Source: Marinobacter sp. F3R11
Lineage (GTDB): Bacteria; Pseudomonadota; Gammaproteobacteria; Pseudomonadales; Oleiphilaceae
NCBI RefSeq assembly: GCF_003318275.1
Contig: NZ_QOCH01000013.1
Span: 372,001-436,000, forward strand
Length of the DNA: 64,000 nucleotides
Direction: 5' to 3'
Below, in pieces: positions 17,739 to 27,075 of the stretch. Both the position numbers and the translations under genes were made by a program. Numbering within the stretch: the first letter of the stretch is position 1; every line of letters begins with the position of its first letter. The notes beneath the pieces are model-generated. The model saw only the letters and a list, made by a program, of their open reading frames with translations. It did no database searches and was not told the origin of the DNA.

Positions 17739-19091
17739 ATGAAACTATCCAGCGATCAACAGCTTCCCACATCTCCGGCACCGGTAACGTCGAAGCCGGC
17801 ACAAACGAACGATGCTGGTCAGTCCGGGCGTGAAACCACAGCCTTGTCAGCCCGGCAGCAACTGGACCAGCTTCAGCTTGCAAACCGGGAGTCCGTAATG
17901 GCGCGGGTGTCGGAAATCATCAACCGCCAGGGCAATGCCGAAATTCTGCTGGATGTAAGGGGCAAGCCGCTCCAGGTAAGCACAGCTATTGGCGCAACAG
18001 AACTTGCACCTGGCGACTGGGTAAAAGTGATGCGCGCGGGCAACGATCTGCAACTGTTGGGAAAACTGGCCTCGACGCCAGAAGCCGCCATGACCAGAGC
18101 CCTGGCCCAGCGTATGCCCTGGCAGCAGAGCCTGGACAGCGGCCTGGCAAAACTGATGACGGCGCTGAACCAGGGCGTAATTCCCGAACTGTCACCTGGC
18201 CAGTTACCTGCAGCCCGCAGCCCGCAGCCCTTGCCTGAGGCTGCGAAGCAGGCTCTTGAAACACTGCTTGGCCGACTGCCTGCAAGCAACACGCTGACGC
18301 CCGGATCAGGCTCGCAGAGCAATACGGTACAGCAAATCCGGCAATGGATAGCGGAAAGCGGGCTGTTTGCAGAATCCCGTCTGGCCCAGACGCCATCCGC
18401 GGCGCTCCCTGATCTCAAACTGGCGATCGGTCGCATGATCACAGGCCTGCTGGCCGAGCAAAGCGGCGATGCAGTCAGCGCGTTTAATCGCCTTACTCCA
18501 CTGGCTACCCCTGAACTGGTTAAAGCGCCCCTGCAATTTCCTCAGTCAGTGGCATTATCACCGCCAGCTACCGGTTCTGAGCCCACGTCGGTGGGTCAGA
18601 CGCTGCGGATGTTAGCGGGCATGCTCAACCGGATTACGGTGAATCAGCTGCATAGCCAGATACTGAGTGCCCGGGGTGGAGGTGAAGCTGCTGCCGCCAC
18701 ATCAACCATGCTTCTTGATCTGCCTTGGGTAACGCCCCAGAACGAACCGAGAATGGCCCAGTTACGACTGGAACAACACAAGAATGAGAGTTCATCGAAA
18801 GGCGATAGCGGCAAACGGACGGCCATCAGTGAATGGCGGCTGAACCTTTCAGTTGACCTGGAACAGGCCGGCGTAGTGAATTTTGAGGTTTCCCTGCGCC
18901 AGCAGGAAGTAAGTGCCCGGGTGTGGGCAGAAAAACAGGACACCTTGAAACAGGTCAACCAAGAGCTTCCGCTTCTCAGGCGCAGCCTGACCGAGCTGGG
19001 ACTGGATGTTACCGACCTTGAATGTCGCAGGGGCAGCCCCTCATATCCGACAACAAAGCTGGAGCACAGATTGGTGGATACCCGGGCATGA
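17739..19091 (+). CDS. Second FliK-like hook-length control protein
   Basis: This 450-aa protein is low-complexity and rich in Q, A, P and S over its first two thirds. The more ordered C-terminal region (about 350-430: WRLNLSVDLEQAGVVNFEVSL) resembles the Flg_hook domain of FliK, with the usual VRVWAEK-like ending. The ATG at 17739 (MKLSSDQQ) was chosen over a TTG at 17715. Its stop overlaps the next gene, which encodes a FlhB C-terminal-domain protein. This pairing supports a role in export-switch or length control. A canonical fliK lies at 45229-46353, so this is a paralogue or distant relative. Confidence 0.75.
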   Translation: MKLSSDQQLPTSPAPVTSKPAQTNDAGQSGRETTALSARQQLDQLQLANRESVMARVSEIINRQGNAEILLDVRGKPLQVSTAIGATELAPGDWVKVMRAGNDLQLLGKLASTPEAAMTRALAQRMPWQQSLDSGLAKLMTALNQGVIPELSPGQLPAARSPQPLPEAAKQALETLLGRLPASNTLTPGSGSQSNTVQQIRQWIAESGLFAESRLAQTPSAALPDLKLAIGRMITGLLAEQSGDAVSAFNRLTPLATPELVKAPLQFPQSVALSPPATGSEPTSVGQTLRMLAGMLNRITVNQLHSQILSARGGGEAAAATSTMLLDLPWVTPQNEPRMAQLRLEQHKNESSSKGDSGKRTAISEWRLNLSVDLEQAGVVNFEVSLRQQEVSARVWAEKQDTLKQVNQELPLLRRSLTELGLDVTDLECRRGSPSYPTTKLEHRLVDTRA

Positions 19092-19441
19092 ACAAACAAA
19101 ATGAACGTTTTTCTCAAGACTCCAACCCGGGTTCCAGCGCCGCTGTCGCCCTGAAATACGATGGTGAGAAAGCCCCCACCATAACGGCCACGGGTACTTA
19201 CGAACTGGCAGATGAGATCATAAGGATAGCAAGAGAGCACAATGTGCCCCTGTATGAGAATGCAGAACTGGCAGGCATTCTTGCGCGGTTGTCCCTGAAC
19301 GACGAAATTCCCGAAAACCTCTATCGGGTTATTGCAGAAATTCTTGCGTTTGCCTTCCATATCCAGGGCCGCACGCCAGAAGACGCCGGCCAGGATACTT
19401 CTGCTTCCTTTTCCTCTCAGCCACCGTCAGTGGATGAGTGA
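19088..19441 (+). CDS. Stand-alone FlhB C-terminal-domain protein (FlhX/EscU-like switch)
   Basis: This 117-aa soluble protein begins, after a short leader, with AVALKYDGEKAPTITATG, which aligns with FlhB just downstream of its NPTH autocleavage site (compare NPTHYAVALKYDSD in FlhB at 39523-40659). It ends in the FlhB motif LSLNDEIPENLYRVIAEILAF. It lacks the membrane part and NPTH itself. Such proteins can replace the cleaved FlhB C-domain. The ATG at 19088 overlaps the fliK-like stop (ATGA), so the two are coupled. The last 15 bp overlap the opposing AAA ATPase gene. Confidence 0.85.
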   Translation: MNKQNERFSQDSNPGSSAAVALKYDGEKAPTITATGTYELADEIIRIAREHNVPLYENAELAGILARLSLNDEIPENLYRVIAEILAFAFHIQGRTPEDAGQDTSASFSSQPPSVDE

Positions 19442-20530
19442 GCGCAGCGCCCACGCCTGGGCCCAGGCACTCCCCGTCCGGGGAGCGATGGCGGTTTCAA
19501 AGTAGTGTTTGAGTCGCCGGCGATCGTCCGGATGATCCTTGAGCGCCGAACCAACGATGTGGTGCATCAACTGTTCCATGGTCATGCTGCCGCCACCGTA
19601 ATACCAGGCGTTAAGGCTCGCAGCATGGGCAACCGATACAGCTTCCGCAGTAGAAAGTGCAGCGCCAGCCAGACGGTCGGTACTTCGGCCATCCACTGTC
19701 TGGCCATTTCGCAGCTCGTGAAACATGGTTACCAGAACCTCGATGACTGCCTCATCCAGATCCACACGGATGCCTGCGCGCGTGTTGGCCTTGTTCACCT
19801 CGCGCAAAACCACACCAATTTCATCCGGTAGATTCCTGATCGGACGAATTTCCTCAAAGTCCATGCGGCGCTTCAGAGCCGCACTCATCTCGTGAACACC
19901 TGCATCCACGCTGTTCGACGTAGCTATGAGGTTAAAACCTTCCCGGGCCAGAATAACGCCGTCATCGCCGGGGATTTCCGGGACCACAACCACCCTGTCG
20001 GAGAGTACTGACAGGACCGCATCCTGTAATGCCTGTGGACAACGGGCAATTTCTTCAAACCGCACCAGACGCCCTTCCATCATGCCTCGCATAAGCGGGC
20101 TGGGCACCAGCGCTTCGATACAGGGGCCTTTGGCAGCAAGAATCGCCTCATTCCAGCCGTAGAGCAACTGGTTCGCCTGGGTAATAGCCCCACCCTGCAA
20201 GGCAAGTGTAGAGTTCCCGGATATGGCCGCGGTAAGCAATTCAGAAAGCCAGGACTTGGCAGTACCTGGCTCACCAACGAGCAAACAGCCCCGGTTCGTA
20301 CACAAAGAAATAATAATGCGGATGACCATGGCCCGATCTGCAACAAATTTGCGTTCAATCCCCAGTTTGTCATCCCCCATGACAAACTTTTCAACCGCTC
20401 GAGGTGACATGCGCCAGCCCGGAGGCACAGGCCCGAGATCCATTGCAGCAAGTTTGTCCAGCTCACCACTGAAGACGACCTCGGCCGGCTCTCTTTGTGC
20501 AGCCTTTTCGTACCGGTTCCCTGTACTCAT
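19427..20530 (-). CDS. MoxR-like AAA+ ATPase paired with PCMT-GspE fusion
   Basis: This 367-aa protein has Walker A GEPGTAKS at residues 86-93, a Walker B-like segment LVRFEEIARC (about 152-161), sensor region FNLIATSNSVDAG and an arginine-rich stretch ALKRRMDFEEIRPI, so it is an AAA+ ATPase of MoxR/RavA type. Unlike the one at 3401 it has no VWA or DUF58 neighbour. Its start overlaps the stop of the PCMT-GspE gene by 4 bp, so the two are coupled. Its 3' end overlaps the opposing FlhB-like gene by 15 bp. Its function is unknown; the context suggests it remodels something linked to the fusion protein. Confidence 0.8.
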   Translation of the reverse strand: MSTGNRYEKAAQREPAEVVFSGELDKLAAMDLGPVPPGWRMSPRAVEKFVMGDDKLGIERKFVADRAMVIRIIISLCTNRGCLLVGEPGTAKSWLSELLTAAISGNSTLALQGGAITQANQLLYGWNEAILAAKGPCIEALVPSPLMRGMMEGRLVRFEEIARCPQALQDAVLSVLSDRVVVVPEIPGDDGVILAREGFNLIATSNSVDAGVHEMSAALKRRMDFEEIRPIRNLPDEIGVVLREVNKANTRAGIRVDLDEAVIEVLVTMFHELRNGQTVDGRSTDRLAGAALSTAEAVSVAHAASLNAWYYGGGSMTMEQLMHHIVGSALKDHPDDRRRLKHYFETAIAPRTGSAWAQAWALRSLIH

Positions 20531-22809
20531 AATGAACTCCTGCGGCCACCGCGAATTTCCGGAGCCATACGTTCCCGAGGCAGGATACGCGGCAATTCCG
20601 ACATGGGAATAACACCCTCAATAACGTGGTCCAGCGCGCTATCGCGCATGGTGATGAGGCCCGAATCCAGCGCCCGCCAACGTAGCTCGCCAACAGGCGG
20701 CTGGCTCGAAATCGCATTGCGGATGTCGGAGTCAACCTCCATGTATTCCACAATGGCTACCCGGCCCTGAGTCCCGCGACCGTTGCACTTATCGCACCCT
20801 GCACCTTCAAAACAACGAAAATCATCCGGAGCCCCGTTGGGGAATATTTCCTCAAGAATGACGGGGTCCGGTGTTGCGGGTTGGCGGCAATGTTTGCAGA
20901 TTCTCTTGGCAAGCCGCTGGGCAATCACTGCAAGAAGTTCACCGGCGATAGAGTTCGGATGAACACCCAGATCGTACAATCTCTGTAAGGAATCCACCGC
21001 ATCGTTACAGTGCAGTGTCGACAGTACAACGTGCCCTGTCTGGGATGCACGGACAGCTTCCTGGGCGGTTTCATGGTCGCGGATTTCACCCACCAGAATC
21101 ACATCCGGGTCCTCACGCACGAAAGCGCGCATGGCATCCGCGAAGTTAAAACCTATATCGCTCCGGACACGGGTTTGCTGAATATTATCGATGGAGTACT
21201 CGATAGGATCCTCCACCGTAATTACCTTCCTGCGACCATCATCTGCGAGGGTTTGCAGGCCTGCGTAGAGTGTTGTTGACTTGCCGGAACCGGTTGGTCC
21301 CACAACCAGAACCAGGCCCGCCGGGTTATCAAGCAGTCGCTCGTAATGGGAGCCAATCATGGGTGACATACCCAGTTCAGCAATAGTCATGGCCCGACCC
21401 GTCTGCGGTAAAAGCCGGATAACCGCATGTTCACCGTGAAGTGATGGCTGAGTCTGTATTCTCAAGTCGTAGGACATATCCCCCAGTTGCAGACGAGAGC
21501 GTCCGCCCTGAGGCAGACGACGCTCGGCAATATTAAGCTCCGCCCGCAACTTGATAATGTTGATAACGCCCTTGATTTCCCGGGGCGTAAGTTGATACTG
21601 CCCCAGATCATGGAGATCTCCATCTACCCGCAAACGGATTCTTACCCGCTCACCATACTGTTCAATGTGTATATCGCTGGCTTTCTCACTGACGGCATCC
21701 AGCAGTATCGCTTCATACACTGATACCAGATAAGGACTTACATGATTGCTGCCTGTTTCGGCGCCAAGAGGTTTGTCGCGCTGAATACCAGCCCTTGCAC
21801 CGGCGGGCGATTGCACAACATGGTCTGCAGCAAACCGGTTACCCTTGGCGGATAGGTCCAGTGACGACCAGATTCTCCGGAAGTCTGTCGGTGTAACTAA
21901 CCAGCATTCCGCAACATGATCAGGGCTCATCCGCTCCAGTTGATCCGTGCGGACGTCCGGGTCATCAGTAACAAACGTGATTTTTTCGGCTCCCTGGGCC
22001 ACCGGGATAATGCGGGACAAGTCCAGAAACGTGCGCGAAAACCGCCGGAAAAGATCCACCTTCAACGATGGCAAAAGCTCGTCAGCTTCCGCAAAAACCA
22101 TTCCCCGCTGCTGGGCCAGGGAGCGGTAAAGACCAATTTCCTCAATATTCAGATTACGGCGCAGGACCTCCAGAACACGGCAATTGTCCGTTGCGGCCTG
22201 AGCTTTCGCCTTAGCCAGTTCTCCTTCGTCGACCATCCCCAGGTCGATCAGAATCTGTTCTGAGTTCCGGTTGAAATCCACCCACCCCAGGGTACGCACA
22301 CGCTCAAGCCTATCAGCGCGCTTTACGAACATCGCCATACCCGGCACTGGCCCGGCCTTACCTTCAAGGCAAATCAGGTTACCCCCTTCCCTGAGGCAGC
22401 TGGATAAAACATCATGATCTGCCATAAATGTTGTACACAACACCAGATCACAGGGTTGATCGAGTTCAAAACCGCTTTCAGCCGATTGCGCCAGAACATC
22501 TACATTGTGCATACCAAGACTGAAAAACCGGGACTTTGCGGCTTCCGCAACCTCCCGGTTCTTTTCTACATAAACAACGCGATGAGCCAGATTGGATAAC
22601 ACAGCAGCAAGATAGCCTGAGCCACCTCCCACATGCATCACAACATCAGCCGGAGTAATTTCCGGCATGATAGACAGTATATGGCCTACAGTTTCCTCGC
22701 GGGGAATGGAGTGCCCGGTGATGGAAGGAATCAGATCTGAACCGGTGACAAAATCATGACGGGATACAGCAAGAAGGGCCTCGCGGGCCCTCTGGTAAAT
22801 CTTATTCAT
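20527..22809 (-). CDS. PCMT-like methyltransferase fused to PilB/GspE-type ATPase
   Basis: This 760-aa protein has three parts. Residues 1-170 resemble protein-L-isoaspartate methyltransferase: a GHSI segment near 33-36, the AdoMet-binding loop VVMHVGGGSGYLAAVL (57-72) and VYVEKNREVA. The Ser expected in the substrate motif is Pro here. Residues about 180-320 look like a T2SSE/MshEN N-domain (ILIDLGMVDEGELAKA). Residues about 355-745 form a full GspE/PilB ATPase with Walker A GPTGSGKS (about 505-512), Asp box, Walker B VILVGEIRD and the four-cysteine zinc motif (CKHC and CDKC, about 639-676). The ATG at 22809 is chosen over an adjacent TTG. No gspF, pilC or secretin gene is adjacent. Confidence 0.88.
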   Translation of the reverse strand: MNKIYQRAREALLAVSRHDFVTGSDLIPSITGHSIPREETVGHILSIMPEITPADVVMHVGGGSGYLAAVLSNLAHRVVYVEKNREVAEAAKSRFFSLGMHNVDVLAQSAESGFELDQPCDLVLCTTFMADHDVLSSCLREGGNLICLEGKAGPVPGMAMFVKRADRLERVRTLGWVDFNRNSEQILIDLGMVDEGELAKAKAQAATDNCRVLEVLRRNLNIEEIGLYRSLAQQRGMVFAEADELLPSLKVDLFRRFSRTFLDLSRIIPVAQGAEKITFVTDDPDVRTDQLERMSPDHVAECWLVTPTDFRRIWSSLDLSAKGNRFAADHVVQSPAGARAGIQRDKPLGAETGSNHVSPYLVSVYEAILLDAVSEKASDIHIEQYGERVRIRLRVDGDLHDLGQYQLTPREIKGVINIIKLRAELNIAERRLPQGGRSRLQLGDMSYDLRIQTQPSLHGEHAVIRLLPQTGRAMTIAELGMSPMIGSHYERLLDNPAGLVLVVGPTGSGKSTTLYAGLQTLADDGRRKVITVEDPIEYSIDNIQQTRVRSDIGFNFADAMRAFVREDPDVILVGEIRDHETAQEAVRASQTGHVVLSTLHCNDAVDSLQRLYDLGVHPNSIAGELLAVIAQRLAKRICKHCRQPATPDPVILEEIFPNGAPDDFRCFEGAGCDKCNGRGTQGRVAIVEYMEVDSDIRNAISSQPPVGELRWRALDSGLITMRDSALDHVIEGVIPMSELPRILPRERMAPEIRGGRRSSL

Positions 22810-22834
22810 CAATAACGTCCGTATCAGCGTAATT

Positions 22835-23227
22835 TCAGGCTGCCTGACGCTTCCTCAGCGCTGACACCAGTTCAGCCTCCGGACGGGATATCCCGCACGT
22901 GTTCATAAGATCATCTATATCCGCCCCGAGATCAACCAGCCGCGAGGCTTCATCATAGGAAATACGCAAAGGATCGTTTTGGCGCATCTCATCGATGGTT
23001 GAGCGCAACTCATGCAATTCACGCTCACAGACTACCAGGCGCTGGCCCACCCCCATACTGCCACTCGCCGTAGCGTGTAACTCGCGGCCGAGAGTATCGC
23101 AGCGCTCCTTGAGTGCGGCCTTCATTTGCCGGCTCTGGCGCCCAAGCATGACACCCTGCGCAAAGACCAGAGAGAGCGCCACGGCAGTCAGCGCCCAGGG
23201 GATATAGGAAGGAATTTCAGCAAACAT
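22835..23227 (-). CDS. DUF2802 protein
   Basis: This 130-aa protein has an N-terminal membrane segment (about 9-28), a predicted coiled region, and the C-terminal DUF2802-type helical motif (SYDEASRLVDLGADIDDLMNTCGISRPEAELV). It is found at the end of polar flagellar/chemotaxis operons next to cheW in Pseudomonas-type genomes. The function is unknown; the C-terminal motif resembles a small helix-turn-helix. It lies 68 bp after cheW and 25 bp before the PCMT-GspE gene. Confidence 0.82.
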   Translation of the reverse strand: MFAEIPSYIPWALTAVALSLVFAQGVMLGRQSRQMKAALKERCDTLGRELHATASGSMGVGQRLVVCERELHELRSTIDEMRQNDPLRISYDEASRLVDLGADIDDLMNTCGISRPEAELVSALRKRQAA

Positions 23228-23295
23228 GATGGACGTCTCCGGTTTATTGACTACGAAAGGCGCCCATCATCAGATCTGACCGGTACAACTCCGGT

Positions 23296-23784
23296 TCACA
23301 GTCCCGAGATTTCAGCCCATTCGTGGTCTGACAACATTTTGTCGAACTCAACCAATATGATCAGTTCGCCATCTTTGTTACACACACCCTGGATAAATCT
23401 GGCACTTTCCTCATTACCCACATTCGGTGCAGTCTCTATTTCACTGGCTTTCAGGTACACAACCTCAGCCACAGAATCCACCAGAATACCCATCACCTGA
23501 TCGGCAGATTCCATCACTACTACCCGGGTCGCGTCTGTCACATCAGCATCTGCCAACCCGAAACGGCGGCGGGTGTCGATAACCGTCACCACGTTGCCCC
23601 GCAGGTTGATGATACCCAGCACATAATCCGGAGCACCTGGCACCGGTGCGATTTCTGTGTATCTCAATACTTCCTGAATCTGCATAACGTTCAGACCGTA
23701 TGTCTCGTTATCCAGCCGGAAAGTCACATACTGCAGTACCTGATCGTCCTGGACCTGATTTTGCTGTCCGCTCGGGGATGCCAT
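23296..23784 (-). CDS. cheW: Chemotaxis coupling protein CheW
   Basis: This 162-aa protein is a single CheW domain (YVTFRLDNETYGLNVMQIQEVLRY, then VLGIINLRGNVVTVIDTRRRFGL). The ATG complementary to 23782-23784 (MASPSGQQ) is preceded by an AGGAG 9 bp away and is preferred over 23808. CheW links chemoreceptors to CheA in the polar array. It follows parC-parP, as in Vibrio and Pseudomonas. Confidence 0.95.
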   Translation of the reverse strand: MASPSGQQNQVQDDQVLQYVTFRLDNETYGLNVMQIQEVLRYTEIAPVPGAPDYVLGIINLRGNVVTVIDTRRRFGLADADVTDATRVVVMESADQVMGILVDSVAEVVYLKASEIETAPNVGNEESARFIQGVCNKDGELIILVEFDKMLSDHEWAEISGL

Positions 23785-23917
23785 AACCTGTCTCTCCTGT
23801 TCGGCCACCCTGCGGGCAACCTGATCGTCAAAAAAACATCATCAGTGCCCAATACTATAATCAAGGGCACAAATCGTGCCAGCACGGCACGGTTTCATTC
23901 GGTAACCAGCCTGCTGG

Positions 23918-24638
<721 letters not shown>

Positions 24639-24646
<8 letters not shown>

Positions 24647-25436
24647 GCTGACTTTCCTTCAGCGTGCCCGTTCGTGCCAGTAACTCGTCCAGCAAATGCC
24701 TGTATGCACGGACACCATGAGTTTGCGCATCCAGTTTCGATGGTACAACGCCCGACTGACTGGCATCGCGGAACTTTGTATCAACGGGTACCGCAAATTT
24801 CCACAAACTGTCCTGATAGGTCTTTCGCAAAAGATTCAGGCTCTTTACCGAAGCCTGAGTGCGACGATCAAACATTGTGGGCACGATGGTATAGGGCAAC
24901 TGGTTTTTCTGGGAGCGCATGATCATCTGCAAAGTGTGCAGCATTCGCTCCAGGCCTTTAATAGCCAGAAACTCTGTTTGTACGGGGATAACGAGGTGTT
25001 GTGCAGCCGCCAATGCATTGACCATCAGCACGCCCAGTGACGGTGTATTATCAAGAATAACGTAGTCGAAATCGTCCCATAGCTGAGCAAGAGCCCGGGA
25101 AACGATAAGCCCCATGCCCTCAACACCAACCATACGACGTTCCAGCGTGGCCAGTGCGGTACTCGCTGGCAGCAGGGCCAGCCCGGGACAATTGGTTTCC
25201 GTAATAAGCTGTGCGGGAAGACCTTCCGGCACCTTGCCCTGATGTTGAAACAGGTCAAAAACACTGTGGGCAAGCGTGTCTGGATCGTATCCGAACCAGC
25301 TGGTCAGCGAACCATGGGGATCAAGATCAACCACCAGAACACGCTTGCCGCGCTCTGCCAGCAAACCACCCAAAGCGACCACTGAGGTAGTTTTACCCAC
25401 ACCACCTTTCTGATTGGCTACTGCCCAGATTCGCAC
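24639..25436 (-). CDS. parC: ParA-family ATPase ParC (chemotaxis array positioning)
   Basis: This 265-aa ParA/Soj-type ATPase has the deviant Walker A KGGVGKT at residues 10-16, switch I-like region and Walker B YVILDNTPSLGVLMVNAL. It lies between motD and parP, the position of the ParC that recruits chemotaxis arrays to the flagellated pole. There is no ParB gene beside it, which argues against chromosome partition. It overlaps parP by 8 bp. This is unrelated to topoisomerase IV ParC. Confidence 0.9.
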
Positions 25437-25533
25437 GTTGTCTCCCCGGAAAATACGTTATTGCAAGCAACTGAAACCCGCTGTAATCCATTATATCGGC
25501 CGGCGGTCCGACAACTTGAACGGAAACGGAGCT

Positions 25534-26316
25534 CTAGCGCATGACACCCCGGATACTGGCATCTCGGGAAATAAGAAGCACCACACGGCGGTTACGCCGG
25601 CGCCCCTCCTCCGTATCGTTGCGGGCTAAAGGCTGGTGTTGTCCGTACCCGACCGCTGCCAGCCGTTCAGGCTCGATACCCTCCATATCTAACATGCGCA
25701 CAACTGCAGCAGCCCGTGCTGCTGACAACTCCCAGTTCGAAGGAAAGCGAGACGTGCGAATAGGCTGGTTGTCGGTGAAACCTTCAACCTTGATAGCGTT
25801 ATCCCGGTTACGGAGAACACCCGAGATTTTTTCAATCACACCAAAGGCATCGTAATGCGGCTCAGCATCACCACTACCAAATAACAAACTGTCTGGTAAG
25901 TTAAGGGCCAGCCAGCGTTCGTTGGTTTCCAGAGTAACGACTCCGCGACTGATCAGGTCACCAAACTCTATCTCGAGCTGGTTTGCCATGTTCTGCAGGT
26001 CTTCAGTGCGTTCTCGGGCATCCTGCTCCGGGTTCCTCGGCGCTTCCGTTACCACAGGGGGAATAACATTTTCCGAGATACCCACCGCAGGGGGGCGGGG
26101 CTGATCGCCCAGTTCAATGGGCTGAAAGGATCGCTGAGGGGCGTTGAAGACCCCGGTGAGTGTTTCTGAGAGCACCTTGTATTTGCCCTCATTTACTGAC
26201 GACACCGAGTACATCACCACAAAAAAAGCAAATAACAGCGTTATGAAATCCGCGTAGGAAATCAGCCAACGTTCTTTATTGTGCAAATCATCCTGTGGTT
26301 GCCTGCGACGGCGCAT
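25534..26316 (-). CDS. motD: Flagellar stator protein MotD (MotB family)
   Basis: This 260-aa protein has an N-terminal membrane segment with the MotB-type motif SYADFITLLFAFFVVMYSVSS, including the proton-accepting Asp, and a C-terminal OmpA-like peptidoglycan-binding domain (VEGFTDNQPIRTSRFPSNWELSAARA). The extremely basic N-terminus (MRRRRQ) is usual. It forms the stator with MotC, whose gene is 18 bp upstream. Confidence 0.94.
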   Translation of the reverse strand: MRRRRQPQDDLHNKERWLISYADFITLLFAFFVVMYSVSSVNEGKYKVLSETLTGVFNAPQRSFQPIELGDQPRPPAVGISENVIPPVVTEAPRNPEQDARERTEDLQNMANQLEIEFGDLISRGVVTLETNERWLALNLPDSLLFGSGDAEPHYDAFGVIEKISGVLRNRDNAIKVEGFTDNQPIRTSRFPSNWELSAARAAAVVRMLDMEGIEPERLAAVGYGQHQPLARNDTEEGRRRNRRVVLLISRDASIRGVMR

Positions 26317-26334
26317 AATAGAAACCGGGTACGC

Positions 26335-27075
26335 TTACTGCAGGAAGCCCCGCAGACGCAATTCAATGGATTTCGGGTTCTCACCCTCCGCGATGGCGAT
26401 AATGCCATCGATCATCATTTCTTCGTATCTTGAGCGTTCCTTGACCAGGCCCCGCAACTTGTTGGCAACCGGGAAGAACAGCAGGTTCGCCAGTGCTACG
26501 CCGTAGATGGTTGCCACAAAGGCCGTGGCAATACCGCTGCCGAGGGATTGGGGATCCTCAAGGTTGGTCATCACCTGGATCAGTCCCATTACTGCACCAA
26601 TGATTCCAATCGTCGGTGAGTATCCGCCCATGGCTTCAAAAACTTTGGAAGCTTCCATGTCACGTTGTTCCCGACAGTCCAGGTCAATTTCCATGATGCT
26701 TCGGATAGTTTCTGTTTCAGCCCCGTCCACCAGGAGTTGCAACCCCTTGCGGGCAAAATCTTCCGGCTCTTTCTCGGCCAGCCCCTCAAGGCCCAGAAGT
26801 CCCTGCTTGCGTGCTTTGACGCTCCAGTCAATCACTTTGCCAATACCATCTTCGATACTGATAAAGGGTGGAACAAACACCCACCGGGCCTGGGCCACAG
26901 CTCGTTTCAGGGTCGGCCAGGAGGTCTGGAGAATGGTAGCGGCCAGAGTTCCACCAATAACAATAACGGCCGCAGGGCCATTGAAGAGCGAACTGAGAGC
27001 ACCCCCTTCCAGCAAGTTGCCACCCAGGATGGCAACAAATGCCAGAACGACACCAAGCAGGCTGAGAATATCCAT
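26335..27075 (-). CDS. motC: Flagellar stator protein MotC (MotA family)
   Basis: This 246-aa MotA/ExbB-family protein has membrane segments at about 2-25, 33-50, 150-170 and 183-205, and the conserved GGYSPTIGIIGAVMGLIQVM segment around the third helix. Position in front of motD and after cheB identifies it as MotC, the stator alternative to a separate MotAB pair expected elsewhere. Its start overlaps the cheB stop by 1 bp. Confidence 0.94.
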   Translation of the reverse strand: MDILSLLGVVLAFVAILGGNLLEGGALSSLFNGPAAVIVIGGTLAATILQTSWPTLKRAVAQARWVFVPPFISIEDGIGKVIDWSVKARKQGLLGLEGLAEKEPEDFARKGLQLLVDGAETETIRSIMEIDLDCREQRDMEASKVFEAMGGYSPTIGIIGAVMGLIQVMTNLEDPQSLGSGIATAFVATIYGVALANLLFFPVANKLRGLVKERSRYEEMMIDGIIAIAEGENPKSIELRLRGFLQ

